Under the pieces are notes generated by a model. That model did no database searches and was not told the DNA's origin. It saw only the letters and a program-made list of their open reading frames with translations. A stretch of 64,000 bases of DNA, from positions 1 through 64,000 of the forward strand of contig NZ_SDLV01000018.1 of NCBI RefSeq assembly GCF_004916905.1. The letters are read 5' to 3'. Shown piece after piece: positions 17,859 through 26,506 of this stretch. Numbering within the stretch: position 1 is the stretch's first letter; every line of letters begins with the position of its first letter. Source of the stretch: Chryseobacterium candidae (GTDB taxonomy: Bacteria; Bacteroidota; Bacteroidia; Flavobacteriales; Weeksellaceae). The position numbers and the translations under genes are program-made.

Positions 17859-17873
17859 AGTTTTAGTTTATTC

Positions 17874-18341
17874 TTATTTATTTTTAATCACTGCTGTGGC
17901 TTCCACTTCTATCAATACATCATCTCTGAAAAGCCTGCTCACTTCTACAAGGCTGCTTACGGGAGGGTTTTGAAGGTTGACATGCAAATCCCTTACTTTT
18001 CTGAAATCAGGTGTTTTTTTGATGTCTGTGGTATAAATTACCAGTTTGATAATATCTTTTCCTGTACCTTCATATTCTTCCAGGATATTTTCAATATTTT
18101 TGAAAACCTGCTGCGTCTGCTCTTCAATAGTATTTCCCACAAGATTACCTTCAGAGTTCAGAGGAACCTGTCCTGATAATAAAATCATTTTAGAATTTCC
18201 ACAGTCAATACTTACTGATTGTGATAATCCTTTAATAGTGAAAACTTTTGGCGAACTTTTATATTCTACAGAATTCATTGTTTTCTGACTGAATGAAAAT
18301 AGAAAAGTTGCTGTACAGGCCAGAACAAGTATCTTTTTCAT
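17874..18341 (-). CDS. Secreted RidA/YjgF-family protein lacking the catalytic Arg
   Basis: A 155-residue protein with a signal peptide (about 1-18, FLFSFSQ) followed by a complete RidA (YjgF/UK114) fold of normal size. Classical RidA hydrolyses enamine/imine intermediates and uses an Arg in the motif PxRxxVxV; here the segment reads PVSSLVEV (127-134) with Ser in its place. Imine deaminase activity is therefore doubtful and the role is unknown. Export is also unusual for the family. It heads an apparent operon with ftsY (15-base gap) and has a good -7 box. Confidence 0.8.
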   Translation of the reverse strand: MKKILVLACTATFLFSFSQKTMNSVEYKSSPKVFTIKGLSQSVSIDCGNSKMILLSGQVPLNSEGNLVGNTIEEQTQQVFKNIENILEEYEGTGKDIIKLVIYTTDIKKTPDFRKVRDLHVNLQNPPVSSLVEVSRLFRDDVLIEVEATAVIKNK

Positions 18342-18367
18342 ACTTTACTGATTAATAATCTGGTGAG

Positions 18368-18375
18368 CAAAGATA
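18368..18375 (-). promoter_or_regulatory. -7 box for the RidA-like gene and ftsY
   Basis: On the minus strand this reads TATCTTTG, 27 bases from the RidA-like start codon. Confidence 0.6.
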
Positions 18376-18498
18376 ACAAAAAAACTACCCAAAACAGGAG
18401 TTGTTTTTTTATATGTAAACAAAGTCTTTATTATTTTTATTTCCTGAAGTTAATTATCAAGAGTTTTATTGCTGTCTCCTCAATGAAACTTATTGTCG

Positions 18499-19455
18499 CT
18501 ATAATTCAAACTCATCTGCCATACGTGCAATATTAAATCCTTTTTCCAGTACCTCTTTACTTTGTCTGCTCTCCGGATTTAAAATTTTATTGGTATGATT
18601 AAAGTGGATAAAGAAAATTCTTTTTTTATGTTCCGGTGACAGGTTTTTAAACAGTTCCATACTTTCCACTACCAATGGATGTGGAATATCTTCAATATTT
18701 CTGTATCCTATTTCTTCCGAGTCATAGAATGTACCGTCCAGAAATGCATAATCTACTGTTTTTATCAGCTCTGCAATATTGTATTTCCATTTATTCCATT
18801 TGTCTATATCCGGAATAAATAATGCTTTTTTATGAGGGCCTTTAATGATGAAACCAACGGTTTCCGAATATTCATCACGATGGGGAACCTGTATAGGAGT
18901 AACTTCTAAATGAGAGTTCATCTTTATCGGTGTTTCATTCTGCATTTCATAAGGAATAATATTCTGCAAACGGATCAGCTGAGACCATGGCCCATTGTTT
19001 TCGAAAAACTTTTTAAGCCGCGGCATGGTGTACACAGGAATATCCCTGGAGTTCATCCCCTCTTTTCCTAAAAACATAAGACCTGTATAATGTCCGATAT
19101 GAGCATGGGTGATAAAGATACCATCAGGTACCTTCTTTCTCGGTTCTGATGAATGCTCCATCAGTAATTCTACCTGTCTGGTAAAATCCGGGCTGGCATC
19201 GAAGATGTAGTTTTTCTGCAGTATTTCATCAATGACTCCCAGAGAAGTTACTTTTCTGTTTTCCTGAGGGTGTTTCCAGAGGTCTATACAACATTCTTTA
19301 TGACATCCGATCTGAGGGGAGCCGGCATCCTGTATATTTCCTAAAATAATAATTTTTACATTCTCCTGAGAACTGATTTTCTTTTGAGTAGTTTGAGAAT
19401 GGTAGGGAGACCCCGTAAACAGTATCGTGGAAAATAAAATAAAGAATTGTCTCAT
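18499..19455 (-). CDS. Secreted MBL-fold metallo-hydrolase, PqqB-like
   Basis: A 318-residue exported protein with signal peptide (about 1-20). It has a metallo-beta-lactamase fold resembling PqqB: ILGNIQDAGSPQIGC near the start, then THAHIGHYTGLMFLG (about 115-129). The HxHxDH zinc motif appears as HAHIGH, with Gly where the Asp would be. Further His residues (PHRDE, IHFNHTN) could complete a metal site. PQQ synthesis itself is not implied, as no pqq genes are near. It sits between DUF4295 and the RidA-like gene on the same strand. Confidence 0.75.
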   Translation of the reverse strand: MRQFFILFSTILFTGSPYHSQTTQKKISSQENVKIIILGNIQDAGSPQIGCHKECCIDLWKHPQENRKVTSLGVIDEILQKNYIFDASPDFTRQVELLMEHSSEPRKKVPDGIFITHAHIGHYTGLMFLGKEGMNSRDIPVYTMPRLKKFFENNGPWSQLIRLQNIIPYEMQNETPIKMNSHLEVTPIQVPHRDEYSETVGFIIKGPHKKALFIPDIDKWNKWKYNIAELIKTVDYAFLDGTFYDSEEIGYRNIEDIPHPLVVESMELFKNLSPEHKKRIFFIHFNHTNKILNPESRQSKEVLEKGFNIARMADEFEL

Positions 19456-19483
19456 AATGTGTTTTTATGAAATGAGTATAACA

Positions 19484-19518
19484 AAAAAAAACTACTCAAA
19501 AATATGAGTAGTTTTTTA
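19484..19518 (-). terminator. Terminator of the rpmB-rpmG-DUF4295 operon
   Basis: ACTACTCA (19491-19498) pairs with TGAGTAGT (19505-19512), extended by A/T pairs, with T runs on both strands. Confidence 0.8.
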
Positions 19519-19538
19519 TATTGTAAACAAAGTACTGA

Positions 19539-19691
19539 TTATTTTTTTAAATAACCATCTACTTCATCAGCATTCATTACTTTTTCTTCGAAAACGTAAG
19601 CTCCTGATTTAGAAGACTTAATCATTTTCACCACTTTAGTCATCTTTTTAGACTGACCGCTTTGTAGGGTTGCTACTACTTTCTTTGCCAT
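19539..19691 (-). CDS. DUF4295 family protein
   Basis: A 50-residue, very basic protein beginning MAKKVVATLQSG and ending DGYLKK. DUF4295 is found in Bacteroidota directly after rpmG, and its size and charge suggest a ribosome-associated protein, although its function is not established. It is 20 bases downstream of rpmG in the same operon. The start ATG at 19691 is the only one available. Confidence 0.9.
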   Translation of the reverse strand: MAKKVVATLQSGQSKKMTKVVKMIKSSKSGAYVFEEKVMNADEVDGYLKK

Positions 19692-19711
19692 GGTAAGTTA
19701 TTATTTATAAA

Positions 19712-19894
19712 TTACTTAATTTCTTTGTGAAGGGTAGATCTCTTAAGAACAGGATTGTATTTTTTCAATTCCAATCTTTCTGTAGTGTTCTTTTTATTTT
19801 TTGTAGAAATGTATCTAGACATTCCTGGCATACCACTTTCTTTGTGCTCTGTACATTCAAGGATTACTTGAACTCTATTTCCTTTTTTTGCCAT
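19712..19894 (-). CDS. rpmG: 50S ribosomal protein L33
   Basis: L33 of the large ribosomal subunit, 60 residues, beginning [17 protein letters not shown] and ending in the typical basic tail. It contains only one Cys, so it is the zinc-free (C-minus) form. It lies 6 bases after rpmB and before DUF4295. Confidence 0.95.
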   Translation of the reverse strand: MAKKGNRVQVILECTEHKESGMPGMSRYISTKNKKNTTERLELKKYNPVLKRSTLHKEIK

Positions 19895-19900
19895 GATTTA

Positions 19901-20143
19901 TTAATTCTTTTTAATCAATCCGTTTCTAGTAGCTCTTTCAATAGCTTCCTCGATTCCAATCTTGTTAATCACTCTCAATCCATGAGCTGATACTTTCAGT
20001 GTAACGTGCTTATCTTGCTCCGGAAGGTAAAACTTCTTCTCTAATAAGTTAATTTCAAAACGACGCTTCGTTTTGTTATTAGCGTGAGAAACGTTGTTAC
20101 CAACCATTGCACGCTTTCCTGTTATTTGGCAAATTCTTGACAT
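19901..20143 (-). CDS. rpmB: 50S ribosomal protein L28
   Basis: L28, 80 residues, with [20 protein letters not shown] at the N-terminus and [12 protein letters not shown], as is standard for the family. It is the first gene of the rpmB-rpmG-DUF4295 operon. The 243-base gap upstream is AT-rich and holds the promoters of this operon and of the divergent FG-GAP gene. Confidence 0.95.
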   Translation of the reverse strand: MSRICQITGKRAMVGNNVSHANNKTKRRFEINLLEKKFYLPEQDKHVTLKVSAHGLRVINKIGIEEAIERATRNGLIKKN

Positions 20144-20350
20144 ATCTCGATGTTCTTATTTGTATAATATTTGAGAGTGCAAAATAACAAAGAATTTTTT
20201 AGATAGGCAAATCTTTTGGAAAATATTTGCAAATAAGTGGCTGATTAATAATATTGAATTTTTAAAATAGTAGAATCCTTGGGATACAGCAGATAATCAG
20301 TGCTGATATATTTCATACGGGCTTTTTTTTACACAGAGAATTTAATACTC

Positions 20351-20358
20351 TATCTTTG
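20351..20358 (+). promoter_or_regulatory. -7 box of the FG-GAP gene
   Basis: TATCTTTG lies 29 bases before ATG 20387; the leader is A-rich. Confidence 0.6.
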
Positions 20359-20386
20359 TTTTTAATTAATCTAAATAAAAATAAAT

Positions 20387-22096
20387 ATGAAAAAGATTTA
20401 TATTTTATGCTCTATGTTACCAGTCGGCATCATGGCTCAGAACTTTACCGAGGTGCAGACAAGCATGAATAACTTTTATTATTCTGCAGCTGATATTGCG
20501 GATATAGACAATAACGGTACACCGGATATCGTGCTCAACGGAGCAATAGATTCTGATGGGGACGGAAATGTAGACAGTACTTATAATGAAGTATATCAGA
20601 ATAATGGGACAACCTTATTGCCGTTTGTAGGATTGGGAGCAGATGTAACGCATCTTGGAGATATTAAATTCATTGATTATAATAATGATGGGTTAATGGA
20701 TATTATTTCTACAGGACTCAGCTATATGGATGTTGTTAATTATAAACAATACCGGTTCAAAAATACCGGGACAGGATTTGTAAAAGAAGCAGAATTACCA
20801 GGTAAAATTTACGGATCCCTTGAAGTTTTTGATTTTAACCACGATGGAAAACCTGATTATGCTATTAATGGAACTCAATACGCTCATGGAGGAGGTTTTG
20901 GAAATAGACTGGATTATTACAAAAACACGGGTGCAGGTTTTGATCTTACAGAAAATTGGGTAGATGGAACTCAGAGTGGAAGTTTTAAAGTAGTAGACCT
21001 TAATAATGATAATCTTCTTGATCTTGTGATTATTGGGTCAGATATCAATGGAGATGCGGTATCCAAAGTATATATGAATCAGTCTGGAGTTCTTGTTCCT
21101 ACACAGGATCTTGCGCCTGTAGCGGTGGGGAAGATAGATTTTGCAGACTTTAATGCTGATGGTTTTCAGGATATCGTGGTGATTGGAAGAGATGGCAATG
21201 ATGATGTCTATTCTGCTGTTTTAATAAATGATGGTAACGGAGCATTAACTCCACAGATAATTCCTGTAGGTGATATTTCAGATGTTGCACTAAGTGTAGG
21301 AGATTTAAATAATGACGGCTATTACGATTTTATCATTTCAGGAAATGAGAATTACACCGCTGTTGTGAAAACCTATATCTATGATGTTTCCAATCATATA
21401 TTTAATGAAGGAACTATAACGGGGCTTACTAAACTCGGAGGTCCTGGATTGGTGCAGCTTTTTGATTGTAATAATGATCATCATCCGGACATATTATTGG
21501 GTGGGTTCGACTGGTCTGCTTCAGATTTTCCTTCACTGACTAAAATATTTAAAAATAATTCTACAGAGTCAAACGCAAAACCTGCAGCACCAACGCAGCT
21601 GAATCTGACTAAAAACGGAAACCGTTTCAATTTTACATGGAGTGGTGCTTCTGATGATAAAACTCCGGTGAATGCATTGCGTTATGAAATTACCGTAGGA
21701 ACCGCACAGGGCGCTCAAGATATTGCTAAATATGTAGTAACAACACCATCTTGGTTCCTTGAGCTTGATCCGTCCATTCAGAATGTGTACTGGAGTGTGA
21801 AATCTATTGACGCTTCAAAAGTATATTCTGACGCTTCTACACAAGGTGTACTGGGAACAGCTGAAATCAAATCTGAAAAACAACTTGTTGTCTATCCAAA
21901 TCCTACGTCAGATAAAGTGTATATAAAAGGAGAAAAAGTTTCAGAAGCCGAAATGTATTCAATGGATGGAAGAAAACTTAATATCAGTGTCAATGGAGAT
22001 CAGTCTATTGATGTTTCTCATCTGCCTAAAGGGGTGTATTTATTACAACTGAAGATAAAAAACGAAATAACCACCAGAAAACTTACGATTAAATAA
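20387..22096 (+). CDS. FG-GAP/VCBS-repeat protein with T9SS type A sorting domain
   Basis: A 569-residue secreted protein. After a signal peptide (ending near residue 18, GIMAQ) come several FG-GAP/VCBS repeats with Ca-binding loops of the type DxxNDGxxD (for example DIDNNGTPDI, DYNNDGLMDI, DFNHDGKPDY, DLNNDGYYDF), which predict a beta propeller over about 25-395. A fibronectin-like segment (about 400-485) precedes the C-terminal sorting domain (about 495-569; VVYPNPTSDKVYI, LPKGVYLLQLK). It should be exported and attached to the cell surface by T9SS. The ligand is unknown. Confidence 0.9.
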   Translation: MKKIYILCSMLPVGIMAQNFTEVQTSMNNFYYSAADIADIDNNGTPDIVLNGAIDSDGDGNVDSTYNEVYQNNGTTLLPFVGLGADVTHLGDIKFIDYNNDGLMDIISTGLSYMDVVNYKQYRFKNTGTGFVKEAELPGKIYGSLEVFDFNHDGKPDYAINGTQYAHGGGFGNRLDYYKNTGAGFDLTENWVDGTQSGSFKVVDLNNDNLLDLVIIGSDINGDAVSKVYMNQSGVLVPTQDLAPVAVGKIDFADFNADGFQDIVVIGRDGNDDVYSAVLINDGNGALTPQIIPVGDISDVALSVGDLNNDGYYDFIISGNENYTAVVKTYIYDVSNHIFNEGTITGLTKLGGPGLVQLFDCNNDHHPDILLGGFDWSASDFPSLTKIFKNNSTESNAKPAAPTQLNLTKNGNRFNFTWSGASDDKTPVNALRYEITVGTAQGAQDIAKYVVTTPSWFLELDPSIQNVYWSVKSIDASKVYSDASTQGVLGTAEIKSEKQLVVYPNPTSDKVYIKGEKVSEAEMYSMDGRKLNISVNGDQSIDVSHLPKGVYLLQLKIKNEITTRKLTIK

Positions 22097-22122
22097 TTGA
22101 ATCAATTCAATCTTCTATCAAT

Positions 22123-22160
22123 GAGAAAAGCCAGACGTCCAGCTGGCTTTTCTCTTTTTT
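22123..22160 (+). terminator. Terminator of the FG-GAP gene
   Basis: GAGAAAAGCCAG (22123-22134) pairs with CTGGCTTTTCTC (22143-22154), followed by T's. Confidence 0.85.
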
Positions 22161-22169
22161 ATGGAACAA

Positions 22170-22247
22170 AAATCTGCGTGATCTGCAGAGTTTGCAAGTG
22201 TGCTATTTTCTCGTTGATTGTGCAGATTACACTGATTGTGTTATTTG
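22170..22247. repeat. ATCTGCGTGATCTGC-type dispersed repeat, inverted pair
   Basis: AATCTGCGTGATCTGC (22170-22185) is followed by an inverted, imperfect copy near 22219-22240. A related single copy lies at 25354-25386. Confidence 0.6.
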
Positions 22248-22278
22248 TATAAAGATTCCTGTAATTTGTGCTTAAAAA

Positions 22279-23913
22279 CTAAGCTTTCTTTGTTTTCTTT
22301 TTGAACCATTCAATCAGATAGTAGAACAATAAAAATCCCAGTGCAAATATGGAAAACCTTGAAAGAAGGTCACCTGCTCTGGTGTAAAACGTCATAGTGT
22401 CATACAGATTTACTTTCGCAAATAAAGCGGTTTGGTCACCATAGAAAGTGTCAGCGGTTATCTCACCTTTAGCATTGATATGTGCAGAAATTCCACTGTT
22501 GGCCGCACGGGCAATTTCTCTTCTGGTTTCAATAGCTCTCAGTTTAGCATAAGATAAAAGCTGTTTGTGCCCTTCTGTAACGCCCCACCAGGAGTCATTG
22601 GTCATGATACCTAAGAAATTAGCTCCTTTTTTTACATAGTCTGTTACAAATTCACCATAAATACTTTCATAACAAATGATAGGGGCTAGCTTTCCTCTGT
22701 TATAAGGGTTTGAGAAAGCAACTCTTTCTTTATCTGTTCCCAAAGAAGCTACAGTTCCTCCCAAGTTAAGCATGGCATCTCCCAGCAATGGTTTTAAAAC
22801 ATTCATATAAGGAAATATTTCAACACCAGGGACTAATTTTCCTTTGTGATAAGCCTGGACTTTTTGATTAGGAACCAATTGAATGGCAGTATTATAACTG
22901 CTTACCCAAACTCCGCTGTTGATCTGATATGCTTCTTTAGGTAAGTCTGCAGGATTATAAAAAAAACGGTGTGAAGAAATTCCTGTGGCAAAAACAGATC
23001 CTGGGTGACTGGATAAAAATCCTTTAATATTGTTGAGAAGTAAACTCTTTTCAAAAGCAGTTTCGGAAATAGATCCTCTTCCAGGAAGAGCTGTTTCCGG
23101 TGCTATATAATAATCAATCTTACCTGTTGAGTTTTTTTCAGCAAGTGCTAATAAATCCTGTTCTATGGTCAGACTGTCTTTCGAATATTTTTCAGCATAA
23201 GGGTCAAGATCAGGCTGCAGCATCAAAACATTGACCTGTCCTATGGGTTTTTCATCAAAATTGTTGTATTTGATGACTGAAATAATCATTGGCAGAACAA
23301 TTAAAGCCGCAACAATAGCTGAGTTTTTGATGAGGTCTTTTCGTTTTCTTCCTGCCTCCCATGTTCTTACGGTGTAAAAAATAAGAACATTAATAACAAG
23401 AATCCAGAAACTTCCTCCGGTTGCTCCTAAAGTATCATACCATTGGATCAGTTTTGGGTAATCTGAAAATACATTCCCAAGGTTTAGCCAGGGCCACGTC
23501 AATTCCCATCCCAAATGAAATTTTTCGAAACTCATCCAGATGGCGATCAAGAATCCTAATCCCCAATAGGTTCCCTGTGCATTTTTGTACCAGTGATAAC
23601 ATTGGAATACCAGTGAATATAAAAGAGAATTGACCAGTACCGGGAATACAACAGCCATCAGAGAATGGCTTCCGTCAGGATTTTTTGAGCCATAAAGCCA
23701 TCCTGTAGTAACTACGTTCCAGATCACAAAACATAGATAAGACAATCCGAAGACCACCCAGCTTTTCCTTTTATAATCTGAAAATTTTGAGATTCCATGC
23801 TCCATCATGAGAAGAGGAACAAGAGCGAAAAATATAAAAAACGGAACCCCATAAGTTGGCCATGAAACCGACAGCAGCATTGCTGAAATAAGTGTAAGCA
23901 GAACGTATTTCAT
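22279..23913 (-). CDS. lnt: Apolipoprotein N-acyltransferase
   Basis: Lnt adds the third acyl chain to lipoproteins in the inner membrane. The 544-residue protein has several N-terminal membrane helices (about 1-215), a periplasmic nitrilase-type domain (about 220-500) and a C-terminal helix. The Glu-Lys-Cys triad is visible in IAPETALPG, YHKGKLVPGVE and IICYESIYGEF. This serves the many lipoproteins seen in the window. It is divergent from the vanZ-family gene. Confidence 0.95.
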   Translation of the reverse strand: MKYVLLTLISAMLLSVSWPTYGVPFFIFFALVPLLMMEHGISKFSDYKRKSWVVFGLSYLCFVIWNVVTTGWLYGSKNPDGSHSLMAVVFPVLVNSLLYSLVFQCYHWYKNAQGTYWGLGFLIAIWMSFEKFHLGWELTWPWLNLGNVFSDYPKLIQWYDTLGATGGSFWILVINVLIFYTVRTWEAGRKRKDLIKNSAIVAALIVLPMIISVIKYNNFDEKPIGQVNVLMLQPDLDPYAEKYSKDSLTIEQDLLALAEKNSTGKIDYYIAPETALPGRGSISETAFEKSLLLNNIKGFLSSHPGSVFATGISSHRFFYNPADLPKEAYQINSGVWVSSYNTAIQLVPNQKVQAYHKGKLVPGVEIFPYMNVLKPLLGDAMLNLGGTVASLGTDKERVAFSNPYNRGKLAPIICYESIYGEFVTDYVKKGANFLGIMTNDSWWGVTEGHKQLLSYAKLRAIETRREIARAANSGISAHINAKGEITADTFYGDQTALFAKVNLYDTMTFYTRAGDLLSRFSIFALGFLLFYYLIEWFKKKTKKA

Positions 23914-23930
23914 TAAATTATTTTAATACA

Positions 23931-23938
23931 CAAATTTA
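23931..23938 (-). promoter_or_regulatory. lnt -7 box
   Basis: On the minus strand this reads TAAATTTG, 18 bases from the lnt start. Confidence 0.55.
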
Positions 23939-23969
23939 ATGTTTTTGAAATGAATATATTAGCAGTTCC

Positions 23970-24383
23970 ATGTTAAAGAAAATTTATAAAATTATTATTG
24001 TTCCGTATACTCTGTTTTTGCTCTATCTGATGTTTTTAGGAATGGGCAGATTTCAATATGAGGAAAATCTCATTACGGTAGAACCTTTTTTTTCTACTAT
24101 AAAATTTATTCAGGGGCCTAATAAGACTATAGATATTGTGAGTATTGTTTTAGGGAATATCATAATGTTTATTCCTTTTGGATTTTTGGGCTGGATTATT
24201 CCCGAACTGAAACAGCTGAAACCTCTGATGTTTGGCTTTATCTCATGTATTGTTATTGTGGAAGCACTTCAGTATTTTACAAGAATGGGAATATTTGAGG
24301 TAGACGATATCATCCTGAATACTTTTGGAGTGTATCTTGGGTGGGAGTTTTGCAGAATGATTGAAAAAAGATTTAATTATTAA
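23970..24383 (+). CDS. VanZ-family membrane protein
   Basis: A 137-residue protein with four predicted membrane helices and VanZ-family features, namely an early Pro-Tyr-Thr helix, a LGNIIMFIPFGFLGW segment (about 66-80) and a C-terminal EVDDIILNTFGVYLGW (about 111-126). VanZ-like proteins are associated with teicoplanin resistance in enterococci; the function of chromosomal homologues is unknown. Its end overlaps the end of convergent proC by 11 bases. Confidence 0.85.
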   Translation: MLKKIYKIIIVPYTLFLLYLMFLGMGRFQYEENLITVEPFFSTIKFIQGPNKTIDIVSIVLGNIIMFIPFGFLGWIIPELKQLKPLMFGFISCIVIVEALQYFTRMGIFEVDDIILNTFGVYLGWEFCRMIEKRFNY

Positions 24384-25176
24384 GTTCCCTGGCGCGTTTT
24401 TCGGCGTTCAGAATTCCCTGTTTCAGAATTTCTTTGAAGCTGTTTTCTTCAAATGTTTTTAAGGCAGCTTCGGTAGTTCCGCCTTTGGATGCAACATCTT
24501 TAATCAGCTCTTCAAGATTCTTTTCTGAATTATTGATCAGATGATAAGCTCCCAGCATCGTCTGTTTTACAAAAAGTTTGGAAAGATTTTCTTCAATTCC
24601 CATTTCAATCCCTGCTTTAATCATTGCATCGATAATATAATAGAAATAAGCAGGTCCGCTTCCTGAAAGAGCGGTAACACCATCCAGCAGTTCTTCGTTT
24701 TCCAGATAAACAGATCTTCCGGTGCTGTTCAATAACCTTTCAATATTGATTAACTGGCTGAAAGAAATGCCATTGGCTGCAGTATAGCCAGTGATTCCCA
24801 TTCCCAGAAGGGTAGGAGAGTTGGGCATTGCTCTTACAACAAGCGGATGATTCAGTAATCTTTGGATTTTTTCAATATTGATTCCTGCCATGATGGATAA
24901 AACCATCTGGTTTTCTTTGAACGTAAATTGAATATTTTGAGCCACATTTTGAAAATCCTGAGGCTTTACAGAGATGATAATCAGATCAGCATCGATGTCT
25001 TTTACTTCTTCAAAAGTGGAAATTTTAGATTTGGGAAATTCTTCAGCTATTTTGGAGAATTTTTCCTGACTTCTGATAATAAGGTGAAGATGTTCCGGTT
25101 TGATCAGTTCGTATTTTAAAAATGATTTTGAGAAAGAAAGGCCCATATTTCCGGCTCCAAGAATAGCTATTTTCAT
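24373..25176 (-). CDS. proC: Pyrroline-5-carboxylate reductase
   Basis: ProC reduces 1-pyrroline-5-carboxylate to proline with NAD(P)H. The 267-residue protein has an N-terminal Rossmann motif (ILGAGNMGLSF, about 4-14), VRAMPNSPTLLGMG (about 112-125), and the C-terminal dimer domain signature SGSGPAYFYYIIDAM and ASKGGTTEAAL. Its 3' end overlaps the convergent vanZ-type gene by 11 bases. No other proline genes are in the window. Confidence 0.95.
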   Translation of the reverse strand: MKIAILGAGNMGLSFSKSFLKYELIKPEHLHLIIRSQEKFSKIAEEFPKSKISTFEEVKDIDADLIIISVKPQDFQNVAQNIQFTFKENQMVLSIMAGINIEKIQRLLNHPLVVRAMPNSPTLLGMGITGYTAANGISFSQLINIERLLNSTGRSVYLENEELLDGVTALSGSGPAYFYYIIDAMIKAGIEMGIEENLSKLFVKQTMLGAYHLINNSEKNLEELIKDVASKGGTTEAALKTFEENSFKEILKQGILNAEKRARELNN

Positions 25177-25489
25177 CGCGAATTGTAATTTTTAAGCTAA
25201 AATAATGATTTTCCGGAGACTAGATGTGAATTGATTCTGAATTAATTTTTGTTGGGTACGTGAAAAGGCGCATTGATTTTGAATAATAGATCACTTTTAA
25301 GGATAAGAAAATCGGAGGTTTTCAACAAAATTTGGATAAAAGTCATTTTTCCAAACATCTGTGTCATCTGCAAAATCTGTGAGAAATTATATTATAAAAA
25401 ATATAAAATCCTTGCGTTTTTAAGTTAATCCAAAAAATGCTATAAAAAAAGACTGCATCCATACGAATCAGCCTTTATCTATTTTTAGA
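25177..25489. other. Intergenic region with a dispersed repeat and the murB terminator
   Basis: This 313-base gap has no gene. It contains the ATCTGTGTCATCTGC-type repeat (25354-25386) and the murB terminator (25444-25480). No clear promoter for proC is seen. Confidence 0.6.
25444..25480 (-). terminator. murB terminator
   Basis: On the minus strand AAAGGCTG pairs with CAGTCTTT (with one G-U pair) across a 13-base loop, and a T run follows. Confidence 0.6.
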
Positions 25490-26503
25490 TTAAATAATAT
25501 TTACTTCCCGTTCAAGCTCTATTCCGAACTTATCTTTCACAGAATTGATGATCTCTGTAGAAAAATCAAAAATTTCTTTCCCTGTAGCATTTCCTGTAGC
25601 ATTGATGATGACCAGAGACTGCAGTTTGTGTGACGCTACATTCCCGATCTGCTTTCCTTTCCATCCACATTGCTCAATCAGCCATCCGGCAGGAACTTTT
25701 ACCATCTCTCCATTCGGGTAGCCCTGAATATTTTCAAACTGTTGTTTTAATGCTTCAAACTGAGCCAAAGGAATAGTAGGGTTCTTGAAAAAACTTCCGG
25801 CATTTCCGATTTCTTTAGGATTTGGTAATTTGCTTTGTCGGATATTGATCACTGCTCTGGAAACATCCTGAATGGTAGGGTTTTCAATGCCAAGATTTTC
25901 CAGTTCAGATTGGATAGCTCCATATTCTGTCTTGATGGAGTGATTTTTTTGAGTCAGTTTAAAAGTAACTTCCAGAATAACATATCTTCCTCTTCCTTCC
26001 TGTTTGAAAATAGAGTCCCTGTACCCGAATCTGCATTGTTCAAGATTAAACGTTCTCAGTTCAAAACTTTCTAAATCCAAAACCTCACAGCTTACAAAAA
26101 TGTCTTTAATTTCGGTTCCGTAAGCCCCGATATTCTGCATCGGAGAAGTGCCTACATTTCCGGGAATTAAGGAAAGATTTTCAAGACCGCCATAATTTTT
26201 TTGCAGGCAGTACATTACAAATTCATGCCAGTTTTCACCTGCTTTTGCGGTTACCCACACTTCATTTTCATGGATGCTCTCTTCAGAAATTCCTCTTAAA
26301 TTAAGTCTGATGGCAAGGCCGTCAAAATCTTTGGTAAGAAGAATGTTACTTCCTCCTCCTAAAAAAAGAAGCTGAAGAGACTGCGTTTCCGCGAAAGTGA
26401 GTGCTTCTTTTAACTCATCAATGGTATTGACTTCAGTGAAAAATCGGGACCTGGCTTCAACACCGAATGTGTTATAAGGCTTTAATGAAAAATTTTCTTG
26501 CAT
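25490..26503 (-). CDS. murB: UDP-N-acetylenolpyruvoylglucosamine reductase
   Basis: MurB is the FAD enzyme that reduces enolpyruvyl-UDP-GlcNAc, the step after MurA. The 337-residue type I protein shows the FAD loop LGGGSNILLT (about 48-57), IPGNVGTSPMQNIGAYG (about 112-128), the YRDSIFK motif and the proton-donor Ser in NAGSFFKNP. The C-terminal PAGWLIEQCGWKG motif is also present. It is the third gene of an operon after the aminotransferase and a lipoprotein (3-base gap). Confidence 0.95.
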   Translation of the reverse strand: MQENFSLKPYNTFGVEARSRFFTEVNTIDELKEALTFAETQSLQLLFLGGGSNILLTKDFDGLAIRLNLRGISEESIHENEVWVTAKAGENWHEFVMYCLQKNYGGLENLSLIPGNVGTSPMQNIGAYGTEIKDIFVSCEVLDLESFELRTFNLEQCRFGYRDSIFKQEGRGRYVILEVTFKLTQKNHSIKTEYGAIQSELENLGIENPTIQDVSRAVINIRQSKLPNPKEIGNAGSFFKNPTIPLAQFEALKQQFENIQGYPNGEMVKVPAGWLIEQCGWKGKQIGNVASHKLQSLVIINATGNATGKEIFDFSTEIINSVKDKFGIELEREVNII

Positions 26504-26506
26504 GTT

